Made by a program: the position numbers and the translations under genes
The notes under the pieces: model-generated
Database searches by the model: none
Seen by the model: only the letters and a program-made list of their open reading frames with translations
Told to the model about the DNA's origin: nothing
In this document: one piece after another, positions 7,773-15,575 of the stretch
How the letters are laid out: the number at the start of each line of letters is the position of its first letter
Numbering within the stretch: the stretch's first letter is position 1
NCBI RefSeq assembly: GCF_021739485.1
Contig: NZ_JAJFNK010000012.1
Coordinates: 1 to 64,000, forward strand
Direction of reading: 5' to 3'
Length of the DNA stretch: 64,000 nucleotides
DNA from: Alicyclobacillus tolerans
GTDB lineage: Bacteria > Bacillota > Bacilli > Alicyclobacillales > Alicyclobacillaceae

Positions 7773-10700
7773 GTGGTGGTCCAAACTGAGTGAATTTGTC
7801 CATTTGCACTGCCATTCTCCATTTTCGTTTTTAGATGGAGCGGCAACGATTGAATCTTTGGCAGCGCAAGCGGCCATGTTTGGGATGGGTGCGTTGGCTT
7901 TAACCGATCACAACACCATTGCCGGATTGCCAGAATTGCATAAATGGGCGGCGGTGTACGGCATTAAGCCGGTTTCTGGAACTGAATTGGATTTGGAGAA
8001 CCACTCTCACCTGACCGTTTTGGCAGAAACCAAAGAAGGGTACGCCAACTTGTGCCGCCTATTGACCTTAGCCTATACAGGTGAAGGGCGCCGACAGCAG
8101 CCCCGGCTGACTGAGACCCACTTGTTCTTGCACCGCACAGGGTTAATCGTTTTGTCGGGGTGCCGTCACGGACAAATAAACCAACTTCTGTTGCAGCGAA
8201 GGTTTGAAGATGCAAGACAAGTCGCCCGCACATACCGGGATGCATTTGAAGACCGTTTTTTCTTAGAGATTCAAGCGGATGACTACCCGCAGTCGGATTG
8301 GCTGAATACACAATTAAAGGAAATTGGCCAGGAACTTCAGATTCCATTGGTCGCCACGAGCAACGTCCATTACTTAAACCAAAGCCAGTTTCCCGTTCAC
8401 GATGTGTTGAGCTGTATCCGGCTTGGCTGCGACGTCCATACGCCCCATCCCAAACGTCCGCTCAATGACGTCCGTTGGCTTCACGACATGCAAGAAGCCG
8501 AAACCCGGTTTGCCGCTTACCCGCAAGCCATTGAAAACACCGCACGTATCGCACAGCGCTGCGAGGTTGTCTTGAAAACGGGGGAGTCTTTGTTTCCTTC
8601 GTTTGAGCTTTCTTCTAAAGGTTCATCTGAGGGTTCACCGGATTCTGCAGCGCCTTCCGGACCTTTTCGTCCGGAGGGTGAAACAAAGCGGAAAAATGCT
8701 TCGCATTACTTGCGCAAATTGGTCTTTGAGGGAGCTGAAGAACGTTACCCAGTGCTGGATAAGACTTTGCAAGGGCGGCTTGAACACGAACTGAGCATCA
8801 TCGAAGAGCTCGGTTATGTCGACTACTTTCTCGTGGTATGGGACATCGTGCGCTTTGCTCGGGAGCGCCGTATCCGCTGCGCTGGCCGGGGGTCTGCCGC
8901 CGACTCTGCCGTCGCTTACTGCCTGTATATCACCGATGTGGATGCTGCCGGCCGGAATTTGTTGTTTGAGCGGTTTATGAGCTTGGAGCGGGCGGAGAAG
9001 CCGGACATCGACATCGACTTTGACAGCACTCGCCGCGATGAGGTGATGGAGTATGTCTATCGCAAGTACGGACGCGATCACGTCGCCCGCGTGGCGACCT
9101 ACCAAACCTTTCGCGGCCGTTCTGCAATTCGGGACATCGGCAAGGCCCTTTGTATTCCAGAGCCCGTGTTGGATCAACTCGCCAAACGCGTTCCCTACAT
9201 GGCCCACGCCGACAGCCTGCCGGCTTTATTTGAACGGGTTCCGGAACTCCGGGAACTGTCGCGCTACAAGGAGCAGCTTGTATGGCTATGGAAACTGGCC
9301 GCTCAGGTTGCCGGCTTTCCACGCCACTTTGGCATGCACGTCGGAGGGATGGTTATCAGCAAAAAGCCGCTTTGGCAGGTGACTTCGTTGCAGCCTTCGG
9401 CCAAAGGGGAGTGGATCACGCCGTTTGACAAAGATGCCGCCGAAGAAGTGGGACTCGTCAAACTGGATTTGCTGTCGCTGCGTACGATGGGGGCGATTGA
9501 GGGAGCCGTACAGCTTCGGGAACGGGCCGGGCATGCTTTGGACTACGACAACATTCCTCTCGATGACCAAGCGACGTTTGACATGCTAGGACAGGGCGAC
9601 ACCATCGGCGTGTTTCAGCTTGAGAGTCCGGCCCAACGCGCATTGCAAGCGCGGCTTCACCCGGATGGTCTCGAAGACATTGTCGCGAGTGTCGCGTTAA
9701 TTCGCCCCGGCCCCATTAAAGGGAACATGGTCGATCCGTTTTTAGCCCGCCGCAGCGGACAAGAAGCGGTGTCGTATCTGCATCCGAAGCTCGAACCCAT
9801 CCTTGGGAAAACATACGGGGTGGTGTTGTTTCAGGAGCAGGTGATTGAGATTGCGACCGCGATCGCCAATTTTACGCCAGGGGAAGCGGACAAACTCCGG
9901 AGGGTGATGAGCCACGCCAGGTCGGCCAAGGAAATGGAGGAGATTGGGCGGCATTTTATCGAAAAATCGTGTGCTCAAGGCATTGAACCCGAAGTGGCCA
10001 AAACGGTTTTCTCATACATTCAAGGCTATGCCAGTTACGGATTTTGCGAAGCCCATGCTGCGGCTTTTGCGACCACAGCGTACAAAACAGCGTATTTAGT
10101 CAAGCACTATCCAGCCGAGTTTTACGCTTCCATTCTCAATCAATACCCCATGGGTTACTATCCGGTTCACGTCATCTGCGCTCAAGCTCGGCACCGCGGC
10201 ATTTCGATTCTGGGGCTTGACGTCAATCGCAGTACATGGCAGTCGATGGTGGAACACACGCCGCAGGGACAAGGCATTCGCCTTGGTTTCCGCCTGCTCA
10301 AGGGGTTTCGCGAAAAGACGGCTGAGGAACTGACTGCAAACCGGCAATCGCAAGGGCGTTTTCATTCGCTTTACGACGTCATACAGCGCATCGTGTCTCT
10401 CGATCGGCTGTCCGCAGAAAGGCTGGTTCGCGCAGGAGCTTTGGATTCGCTGCATCCGTCTAGGCGGCAGTTGCTGTGGCAGCTGCCGGATTTGCTGGCT
10501 GCGCGCAGTGCGGGTGAGCAGCCGCTGCTCAAAGGGAATCGAGCGAATGAGGCAGCAGAGAAGTATCCAGCGGATTTTACGATGGCAGAGAAACTAGGAG
10601 ACGAATACCGCTTATTGGGGGTTGGAACGTCTGGTCACTGGATGAGTTTGGTACGAAAAGATTCTCTGCCTGACGGTTATAAAACGGCTGCCGGCATCGA

Positions 10701-10968
10701 ACAGTGCGGCGACGGAGACGAGGTGTTTGCTGCGGGGTTGGTCATTCGTCCGCACCGTCCTCCAACGAAAAGCGGCAAGACGGTCGTCTTTTTTACACTG
10801 GAGGACGAAACCGGGTGGATTGACGCGACGATGTTTGAGGATGTATACCAAAATTGCGGCGCATTGCTGTTTACGCCATACGGCAGACTGATTGGTGTCA
10901 AAGGAAAAGTTCAGCGCCGCAACAGTTCGAAAGCTGGAATTGTTGTGGATTTCGTCTGGCCGTTGTAA
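7744..10968 (+). CDS. dnaE2: Error-prone DNA polymerase III alpha subunit DnaE2 (ImuC)
   Basis: This ~1074-residue C-family polymerase is of the DnaE2 type, the translesion polymerase of the SOS mutasome. It has an N-terminal PHP domain (HLHCHSPFSFLDGAA, LTDHN and SNVHYLN histidines kept) and the catalytic pair in PDIDIDFDS near residue 420. The fingers-region motif GYASYGFCEAHAAAFA is followed by the DnaE2-like sequence YPMGYYPVHVICAQARHRGI. A C-terminal OB fold (LEDETGWIDATMF) ends it. It is shorter than Bacillus replicative DnaE. The GTG at 7744 is used; the TTG at 7768 (GGGAG 11 bases upstream) is an alternative that would leave most of the 16-bp repeats untranslated. It is last in the LexA-controlled unit. 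Confidence 0.85.
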   Translation: MSLGERDGLRWWSKLSEFVHLHCHSPFSFLDGAATIESLAAQAAMFGMGALALTDHNTIAGLPELHKWAAVYGIKPVSGTELDLENHSHLTVLAETKEGYANLCRLLTLAYTGEGRRQQPRLTETHLFLHRTGLIVLSGCRHGQINQLLLQRRFEDARQVARTYRDAFEDRFFLEIQADDYPQSDWLNTQLKEIGQELQIPLVATSNVHYLNQSQFPVHDVLSCIRLGCDVHTPHPKRPLNDVRWLHDMQEAETRFAAYPQAIENTARIAQRCEVVLKTGESLFPSFELSSKGSSEGSPDSAAPSGPFRPEGETKRKNASHYLRKLVFEGAEERYPVLDKTLQGRLEHELSIIEELGYVDYFLVVWDIVRFARERRIRCAGRGSAADSAVAYCLYITDVDAAGRNLLFERFMSLERAEKPDIDIDFDSTRRDEVMEYVYRKYGRDHVARVATYQTFRGRSAIRDIGKALCIPEPVLDQLAKRVPYMAHADSLPALFERVPELRELSRYKEQLVWLWKLAAQVAGFPRHFGMHVGGMVISKKPLWQVTSLQPSAKGEWITPFDKDAAEEVGLVKLDLLSLRTMGAIEGAVQLRERAGHALDYDNIPLDDQATFDMLGQGDTIGVFQLESPAQRALQARLHPDGLEDIVASVALIRPGPIKGNMVDPFLARRSGQEAVSYLHPKLEPILGKTYGVVLFQEQVIEIATAIANFTPGEADKLRRVMSHARSAKEMEEIGRHFIEKSCAQGIEPEVAKTVFSYIQGYASYGFCEAHAAAFATTAYKTAYLVKHYPAEFYASILNQYPMGYYPVHVICAQARHRGISILGLDVNRSTWQSMVEHTPQGQGIRLGFRLLKGFREKTAEELTANRQSQGRFHSLYDVIQRIVSLDRLSAERLVRAGALDSLHPSRRQLLWQLPDLLAARSAGEQPLLKGNRANEAAEKYPADFTMAEKLGDEYRLLGVGTSGHWMSLVRKDSLPDGYKTAAGIEQCGDGDEVFAAGLVIRPHRPPTKSGKTVVFFTLEDETGWIDATMFEDVYQNCGALLFTPYGRLIGVKGKVQRRNSSKAGIVVDFVWPL

Positions 10969-10981
10969 CGCTCGTGGTTTG

Positions 10982-11011
10982 GTTGGGCTTGCGTGCGTTG
11001 GGCTTGCGTTG
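10982..11011. repeat. 15-bp tandem duplication
   Basis: Two copies of a 15-bp unit beginning GTTGGGCTTGCGT follow the dnaE2 stop codon. Looser GTTGG/GCTTG repeats continue to about 11080. No gene is seen in 10969-11170. Confidence 0.65.
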
Positions 11012-11170
11012 GGGCTGCCAGTTTTGTTGGATGGGCTGCGGCGTGATTGGACTTGCGGCTTTGTTGGATTTGCTGTTTTGTAAACAAGCGTTTTGAAAAC
11101 AGGAGCCCCCATTTGGTTCTCGAACTCCTTAGCAAAGAACTTGAGGAGCAGTGAACGGGGGGAGTTCCAG

Positions 11171-12211
11171 ATGAGTTTTTGGAGAAACCGGATGGTTCTT
11201 TTGTGGACATGCTTGACCATCGGAGTTGGATTCGTTACGGGGTGTTCCGAGGTCAACGCAGTCAAAGCGGCTTCACCTATGCCATCTCCAGTCACGGACC
11301 GCGGCATGACACTGGTATGGGGGCAGGACGTCAAAGCCGAGGCCTTGCAAATGATTCAGCACAGCCGCCGGACTTGTTATCTGGACATCTACGAGCTCTC
11401 CGATCCCGACATTTTAAATGCCTTAGCATCGGCCAAACAACGAGGTGTAGACGTGCGCGTCGTCGCGGATGCCACAGAACGCCACTCTGTCGAGCAAGGA
11501 CTGCCGCGGCTTCAAAAGGACGGCGTTTCTAATGCCGCGTTGCAAATCCACCACGGCATTTCCCACATCAAAATGCTCATTTGCGACCAAAACGTCTTGA
11601 TTGGCGGCATGAATTTCGGAGCACAAAGCTGGAACAACAACGATGCTTCTGTCTACTTGCCCGCTGCGAACCCGTCTTTTCTCGGCGTTTTTCGCTACGA
11701 CTTTGCTCGGGCGCACGGTCAAGCGGCGGCGGCGCCTGGCTCGCAGCTGCCTTTAATTTACGATCGGAACATTCAAACGCACGTGGTTCAGGCTATCCAA
11801 AGCGCACAGAATACCGTGTACATGGAAGCATTCGATTTATCGGATTACGACGTGGTCAACGCTCTCAAAGCCGCGGCTAAACGGGGTGTTGCGGTAGAAG
11901 TGCTGCTCGACCCGGGGCAATCGCCAAACCGCAAAAGTTCGGAACAGCTGCGCACAGCCGGTGCCGTCGTGCGATTTTACCGGTCTCGTCAAGGAGAGTT
12001 GATGCACGCGAAAATTCTCGATGTCGATGGTGGAAAAACGTTTATTATAGGAAGTGCGAATTTCAGCCACCAAGCGTACACGTATAACCACGAAGGAGAC
12101 CTGATCTTGCAACAAGTCCCTCGCTTTGACAAGTCACTCGAACAAGACATCGCTGCCCAAATTTCCAGGGGTACGGACTACCCTGTTCGCACGCAGCGCG
12201 CGGGAGCGTGA
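11171..12211 (+). CDS. Phospholipase D-like lipoprotein
   Basis: This ~346-residue protein has a lipoprotein signal peptide with a lipobox-like VTGC (C25) and two phospholipase D half-sites. The first is H132-x-K with GGMN downstream; the second is H279-x-K-x4-D with GSAN downstream. The two HKD motifs make it a complete PLD-superfamily enzyme, predicted to act on the outer face of the membrane on phosphodiesters such as phospholipids, cardiolipin or nucleic acid. The start ATG at 11171 has GGGGGAG 7 bases upstream; a longer frame from 11093 lacks a signal-like N-terminus. The stop overlaps the next start (GTGA), coupling it to a PAP2 phosphatase. Confidence 0.82.
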   Translation: MSFWRNRMVLLWTCLTIGVGFVTGCSEVNAVKAASPMPSPVTDRGMTLVWGQDVKAEALQMIQHSRRTCYLDIYELSDPDILNALASAKQRGVDVRVVADATERHSVEQGLPRLQKDGVSNAALQIHHGISHIKMLICDQNVLIGGMNFGAQSWNNNDASVYLPAANPSFLGVFRYDFARAHGQAAAAPGSQLPLIYDRNIQTHVVQAIQSAQNTVYMEAFDLSDYDVVNALKAAAKRGVAVEVLLDPGQSPNRKSSEQLRTAGAVVRFYRSRQGELMHAKILDVDGGKTFIIGSANFSHQAYTYNHEGDLILQQVPRFDKSLEQDIAAQISRGTDYPVRTQRAGA

Positions 12212-12765
12212 ATTTAGACGTGGGCCTTCGCTTGCACTTTCCGGACGAATTAGATGCCAAGGTCATGCACTGGTTCACAGCGCGCTGGAATCGCATGTTT
12301 TGGCTGGACGCCACGATGATAGTCTTGGCAAAATGGACTCCCATTGTCATGCTGGGGGTGATTGTTGCTGCTTCCACCGGATTGTTTCTGCCCAAATCCC
12401 AACACACCCACGCCTTGTCCGCCGGCATCCTCGCTGTCATTTCAGCGACGTTGGCGCGTGCCGTGAACGAGCCCATTTCCCGGTTGGCCAATCGCCCACG
12501 ACCTTTTGAAACTTTGGGGTTCCGGCCGCTGTTGACTCACGATGCCGGGCACGCGTTTCCGAGCAATCATGCAACCGGAGCCTTTGCACTCGCGATGAGT
12601 TTTATTTCGCTCCCTGGCTACTTTTCAATTTTATTTTGTCTAGCCGTGCTGTTGTCGCTCTCACGGATTTACAATGGACTGCACCATCCGACGGACGTGG
12701 TGGCGGGTGCGCTGCACGGAACGGCAGCGGCTTGGTTGGTCATCGCAGTCTTTCACGGCGTATAG
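12208..12765 (+). CDS. PAP2-family membrane phosphatase
   Basis: This 185-residue, multi-pass membrane protein carries the three PAP2 signature blocks: RLANRPRPF (first block, Arg in place of the usual Lys), PSNHATGAF (second, catalytic-site His) and SRIYNGLHHPTD (third, nucleophile His). Such enzymes dephosphorylate phosphatidic acid, phosphatidylglycerol phosphate or undecaprenyl pyrophosphate. The GTG start overlaps the stop of the PLD-like gene by 4 bases, so PLD action followed by phosphatidate dephosphorylation is an attractive but unproven reading. Lys to Arg in the first block is tolerated in some members. Confidence 0.85.
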   Translation: MNLDVGLRLHFPDELDAKVMHWFTARWNRMFWLDATMIVLAKWTPIVMLGVIVAASTGLFLPKSQHTHALSAGILAVISATLARAVNEPISRLANRPRPFETLGFRPLLTHDAGHAFPSNHATGAFALAMSFISLPGYFSILFCLAVLLSLSRIYNGLHHPTDVVAGALHGTAAAWLVIAVFHGV

Positions 12766-12802
12766 AATTTTTGCGGGGGCGCATGGTAGCATGTAGCGCT
12801 GT

Positions 12803-13258
12803 ATGCGTTTAGACACTTCGCTCAAATGCTTATTGGGCGGGTGGTATCCAGCAAACGCGAGGCAGTACCTTCAGGAGGCGGAGTCCCTGCTTACGACCAC
12901 CCACACGATCACCCGAAAAGTCGGTTTACTCACAGGCAGCATGTTTTTGGCCATCGCAGTGGGAATGCCCACCGCTTTGGCACAAACGCAAGTGGAAGTC
13001 ACCTTACTGGATGGAGCCATTCAACCCCAGCAAATTGTCGCCGCAAACAAGCAAAAGGTTCAAATCGCCGTCCACAATGAAGGAAACCAAGTACACAACC
13101 TCGTGATTCCAGACTTCTATGTCTTTACACAGAACCTTCAGCCTGGTGAGAGCGTCAACGTGTCATTTACTCCGGACAAAACGGGAAGTTTCCCTTATTA
13201 CTCGGATACAGGCGGAAAAAAAGAAGCGGGTATGCAAGGCAAGTTGGTGGTTCATTAG
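12803..13258 (+). CDS. Secreted cupredoxin-like protein with altered copper site
   Basis: This ~151-residue exported protein has a hydrophobic signal segment ending near PTALAQ and one cupredoxin beta-barrel. In the C-terminal copper loop, where blue copper proteins have Cys-x4-His-x4-Met, this protein has S134, K139 and M144. Of the expected ligands only H98 and M144 remain. It may therefore bind copper weakly or not at all. The start is uncertain: the best ribosome binding site (AGGAGG near 12872) precedes no ATG, GTG or TTG in this frame, only CTG codons, so the first ~28 residues may not be translated. It stands alone after the PLD-PAP2 pair. Confidence 0.68.
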   Translation: MRLDTSLKCLLGGWYPANARQYLQEAESLLTTTHTITRKVGLLTGSMFLAIAVGMPTALAQTQVEVTLLDGAIQPQQIVAANKQKVQIAVHNEGNQVHNLVIPDFYVFTQNLQPGESVNVSFTPDKTGSFPYYSDTGGKKEAGMQGKLVVH

Positions 13259-13423
13259 AAAGAAAGTTGTCGTTCGTTAGAAGAAAGCGGGTCGTTCGTC
13301 AGAACCCCCGCAGATGCTGGCAATGCGTTACAATAGACATGAATTTATGCAAGACTTGGGGATATAAAAATCAACCGGTGGGCAATGCGAACGCCGGTGT
13401 TTATGAGAGAGGTGGATCACTGC

Positions 13424-13876
13424 ATGGAAATGAAAGTTACAACCAACTGGACAGGGAAACGCCACTTTACTTCCAAGGGACCTTCCGGGTTTGAGGTGTC
13501 CATCGACGCTGCAGAGAGCGCAGGAGGAGAAAACTCAGGCAATCGTCCTATGGAGTTGCTGCTCATGGGATTAACCGGGTGTACCGGTATTGACATCGCC
13601 ATGATTTTAGAGAGAATGCGCCAACCCCTCGAAGGGCTCGACATCGAAGCGTCCGGTACAAGGCGCGAAGACTACCCGCAAGCGTTTACGGAGATTCACT
13701 TGACGTACAAGATGACAGGGGAGGTCCAGCCGGCGAAAGCCTGGCGGGCCATTGTCCTGAGCGAACAAAAGTACTGTTCTGCTTCTGCTTCTTTACGTGC
13801 AAAAATTGTACCTCATCTGATTTTAAACGGTGCCGAAATAGAAGCGCCGAGCGATTCCGAAGACCTCCCGGATTAA
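13424..13876 (+). CDS. OsmC/Ohr-family peroxiredoxin-like protein
   Basis: This ~150-residue OsmC-family protein has the two redox cysteines expected for hydroperoxide reduction: C53 in GLTGCTGID and C118 in KYCSASAS. OsmC/Ohr proteins reduce organic hydroperoxides in the cytoplasm, usually with a lipoyl or thiol partner. I place the start at the ATG at 13424, with GAGAGGTG 9-16 bases upstream; an ATG two codons later is also possible. Its last 4 bases overlap the 3' end of the convergent HIT gene. No operator is visible. Confidence 0.83.
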   Translation: MEMKVTTNWTGKRHFTSKGPSGFEVSIDAAESAGGENSGNRPMELLLMGLTGCTGIDIAMILERMRQPLEGLDIEASGTRREDYPQAFTEIHLTYKMTGEVQPAKAWRAIVLSEQKYCSASASLRAKIVPHLILNGAEIEAPSDSEDLPD

Positions 13877-14217
13877 CCGGGAGGCCAGGAAAGCTGCCGG
13901 CCGCCGAGCACGTGGTAGTGTAAGTGCGGAACGGTTTGTTGTCCGTACCAGCCGATGTTCGTGACCATTCGATACCCCTGTTCGTCGAGGCCAAGGTCTT
14001 TGGCCACTTGCTTGGCGACGAGGTGAAGGCGGCCGACGAGTTCAACGTCGTCCTCTTCGAGGGTGAGCGCCGATGCAATATGCTTTTTGGGGATGACCAG
14101 CACGTGCACCGGGGCTTGGGGCCGGATGTCGTGAAAGGCCAGCGCGTCCTCGGTTTCCAGGACTTTATTGGATGGGATGTCTCCTTTGACGATTTTGCAA
14201 AACAAGCAATCGTCCAT
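13873..14217 (-). CDS. HIT-family hydrolase (Hint-like)
   Basis: This 114-residue protein has the histidine triad near its C-terminus (HLHYHVLGG, H-x-H-x-H), the N-terminal CLFCKIVKGDIPS and the middle PKKHIAS typical of Hint nucleotide hydrolases. These cleave purine nucleoside phosphoramidates such as AMP-lysine. Length is standard. The ATG is preceded by GGAGGTGACGGC on the minus strand. It is divergent from the dat gene and convergent with osmC. The two cysteines in CLFC may belong to a zinc site seen in bacterial HIT proteins, though the remaining ligands are not obvious. Confidence 0.88.
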   Translation of the reverse strand: MDDCLFCKIVKGDIPSNKVLETEDALAFHDIRPQAPVHVLVIPKKHIASALTLEEDDVELVGRLHLVAKQVAKDLGLDEQGYRMVTNIGWYGQQTVPHLHYHVLGGRQLSWPPG

Positions 14218-14334
14218 GCCGTCACCTCCAGGTTGGTTCTTGCACTTTGCTGCGAGAAATGAAGAACCGTCATCAAAGTGGGTTCTTATGGCTTGCCATT
14301 ATCATACAACGTCTGGTACGAGGAGGGAAAGCAC

Positions 14335-15312
14335 ATGCCGATGGTCGGATATTTGAATGGGGAGTACACTGCCGACGGTTTGGCGCAAGTGCCCATTGAC
14401 GAACGAGGGCACCAGTTTGGCGACGGGGTGTACGAAGTGATCCGAGTGTACAGCGGGAGGCTGTTTCTGCTCGACGAGCATTTGCAGCGCCTTCAACGCA
14501 GTCTATCTGCAATTGGTATCGAAAATCCTCATTCCCTGGACGAATGGCGGGAAATCGTCAACGAAGGGGTTCGTCGAAGCATGGAACCCGAAGCTCAGGT
14601 CTACCTTCAGGTCACTCGGGGAGTTGCCGTGCGAGCGCACTTATTTCCGTCCACGAGTCCCTCGGTGAGCATGACGGTGCGTCCGGTCCGTGCACCTGAC
14701 GTTTCTCCAGGTGCTCTCATGTGTCTGCCGGACGAGCGATGGGCGAACGCGTACGTGAAAACCATCAACTTGCTGCCCAACGTCATCGCTAAAGAGGCCG
14801 CTCACCGTGCTAATGCGATCGATGCCTTGCTTGTCCGCAACGGTATGATGCGCGAGGGCTCGAGCACAAACATGTGGTTTGTGCGGCAGGGCAAAATTTA
14901 CACGGCGCCGGCTAATCGCTACATCCTCAACGGGATTACGCGGCAATTTGTTTTGAAATTGGCATCCCAACAAGGATTGACCGTATGCGAGCAGGCTTTG
15001 TCCTTCAATGAACTGTCAGACATTGACGAGGTGTTTCTGACCAGCACAACGCAGGAAATCCGGCCTGTTGAGAGGATTTTTGCGGACGAAACGCAAATGG
15101 CGTCGTTGACTCACCTCCCAGATGACGCTCCGTCCTCCTTGCTGTACCGGTGTGACAAACCGGTCGAATTGTGGAACCGCACAGCTCCAGGTCCGGTAAC
15201 GACCCTGTTGCAAAAAGCCTACTCACAAGCGGTCGAAAACTTTCGGTCCTACCAAGAACCGCTTGGAACGGATAATTCACTTTCTGTGCAAGACCAAAAC
15301 AGCAAAGCTTAA
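14335..15312 (+). CDS. dat: D-amino acid aminotransferase
   Basis: This ~325-residue fold-type IV PLP enzyme closely follows Bacillus D-alanine aminotransferase: ERGHQFGDGVYEVIRVYSG near the N-terminus, catalytic Lys K142 in VKTINLLPN, GSSTNMWF, ILNGITR and TSTTQEI. It interconverts D-alanine and D-glutamate, feeding peptidoglycan synthesis. It is about 40 residues longer than the usual 282, because of an insert before the last helix and a polar C-terminal tail. The ATG at 14335 has GAGGAGG upstream; an upstream in-frame ATG at 14278 lacks one. A strong hairpin follows the gene. Confidence 0.88.
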   Translation: MPMVGYLNGEYTADGLAQVPIDERGHQFGDGVYEVIRVYSGRLFLLDEHLQRLQRSLSAIGIENPHSLDEWREIVNEGVRRSMEPEAQVYLQVTRGVAVRAHLFPSTSPSVSMTVRPVRAPDVSPGALMCLPDERWANAYVKTINLLPNVIAKEAAHRANAIDALLVRNGMMREGSSTNMWFVRQGKIYTAPANRYILNGITRQFVLKLASQQGLTVCEQALSFNELSDIDEVFLTSTTQEIRPVERIFADETQMASLTHLPDDAPSSLLYRCDKPVELWNRTAPGPVTTLLQKAYSQAVENFRSYQEPLGTDNSLSVQDQNSKA

Positions 15313-15335
15313 GGCAGGCACAAGCAAAGCAGCAA

Positions 15336-15381
15336 GCACAGCACGCCGCCGTGTGAAAACGGGCACGGCGGCGTGCTGTGC
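15336..15381. terminator. 18-bp perfect stem-loop after dat
   Basis: GCACAGCACGCCGCCGTG (15336-15353) pairs exactly with 15364-15381 around a 10-base loop. There is no T-tract, so it is a stable hairpin that may act as terminator or transcript end. Confidence 0.6.
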
Positions 15382-15484
15382 CTGCACACGGTAAACGCCT
15401 GCAATCTACCCGGAAGTTTTGCGGGTTCCAAAGCGCAATTCGTCAAAAAAATGAGGATGCTCTCGAGATTTATAGATGAAGGTC

Positions 15485-15540
15485 TGTTCAACCGCTTTCG
15501 CCTCTGCTATGATAGTAAGGGAAATCTACCGACTGGTCGG
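15485..15540 (+). promoter_or_regulatory. fadN promoter with TetR-type operator
   Basis: A TATGAT -10 (15508-15513) follows a weak TGTTCA -35 (15485-15490) at 17 bases. Just downstream CCGACTGGTCGG (15529-15540) is an inverted repeat, CCGAC-TG-GTCGG, placed where a repressor would block transcription. The form resembles operators of TetR-family fatty-acid regulators such as Thermus PfmR or FadR; the protein is not identified. Confidence 0.55.
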
Positions 15541-15575
15541 AACAGACCCGATCACTTTTGAGGGGGATTGGAAAC

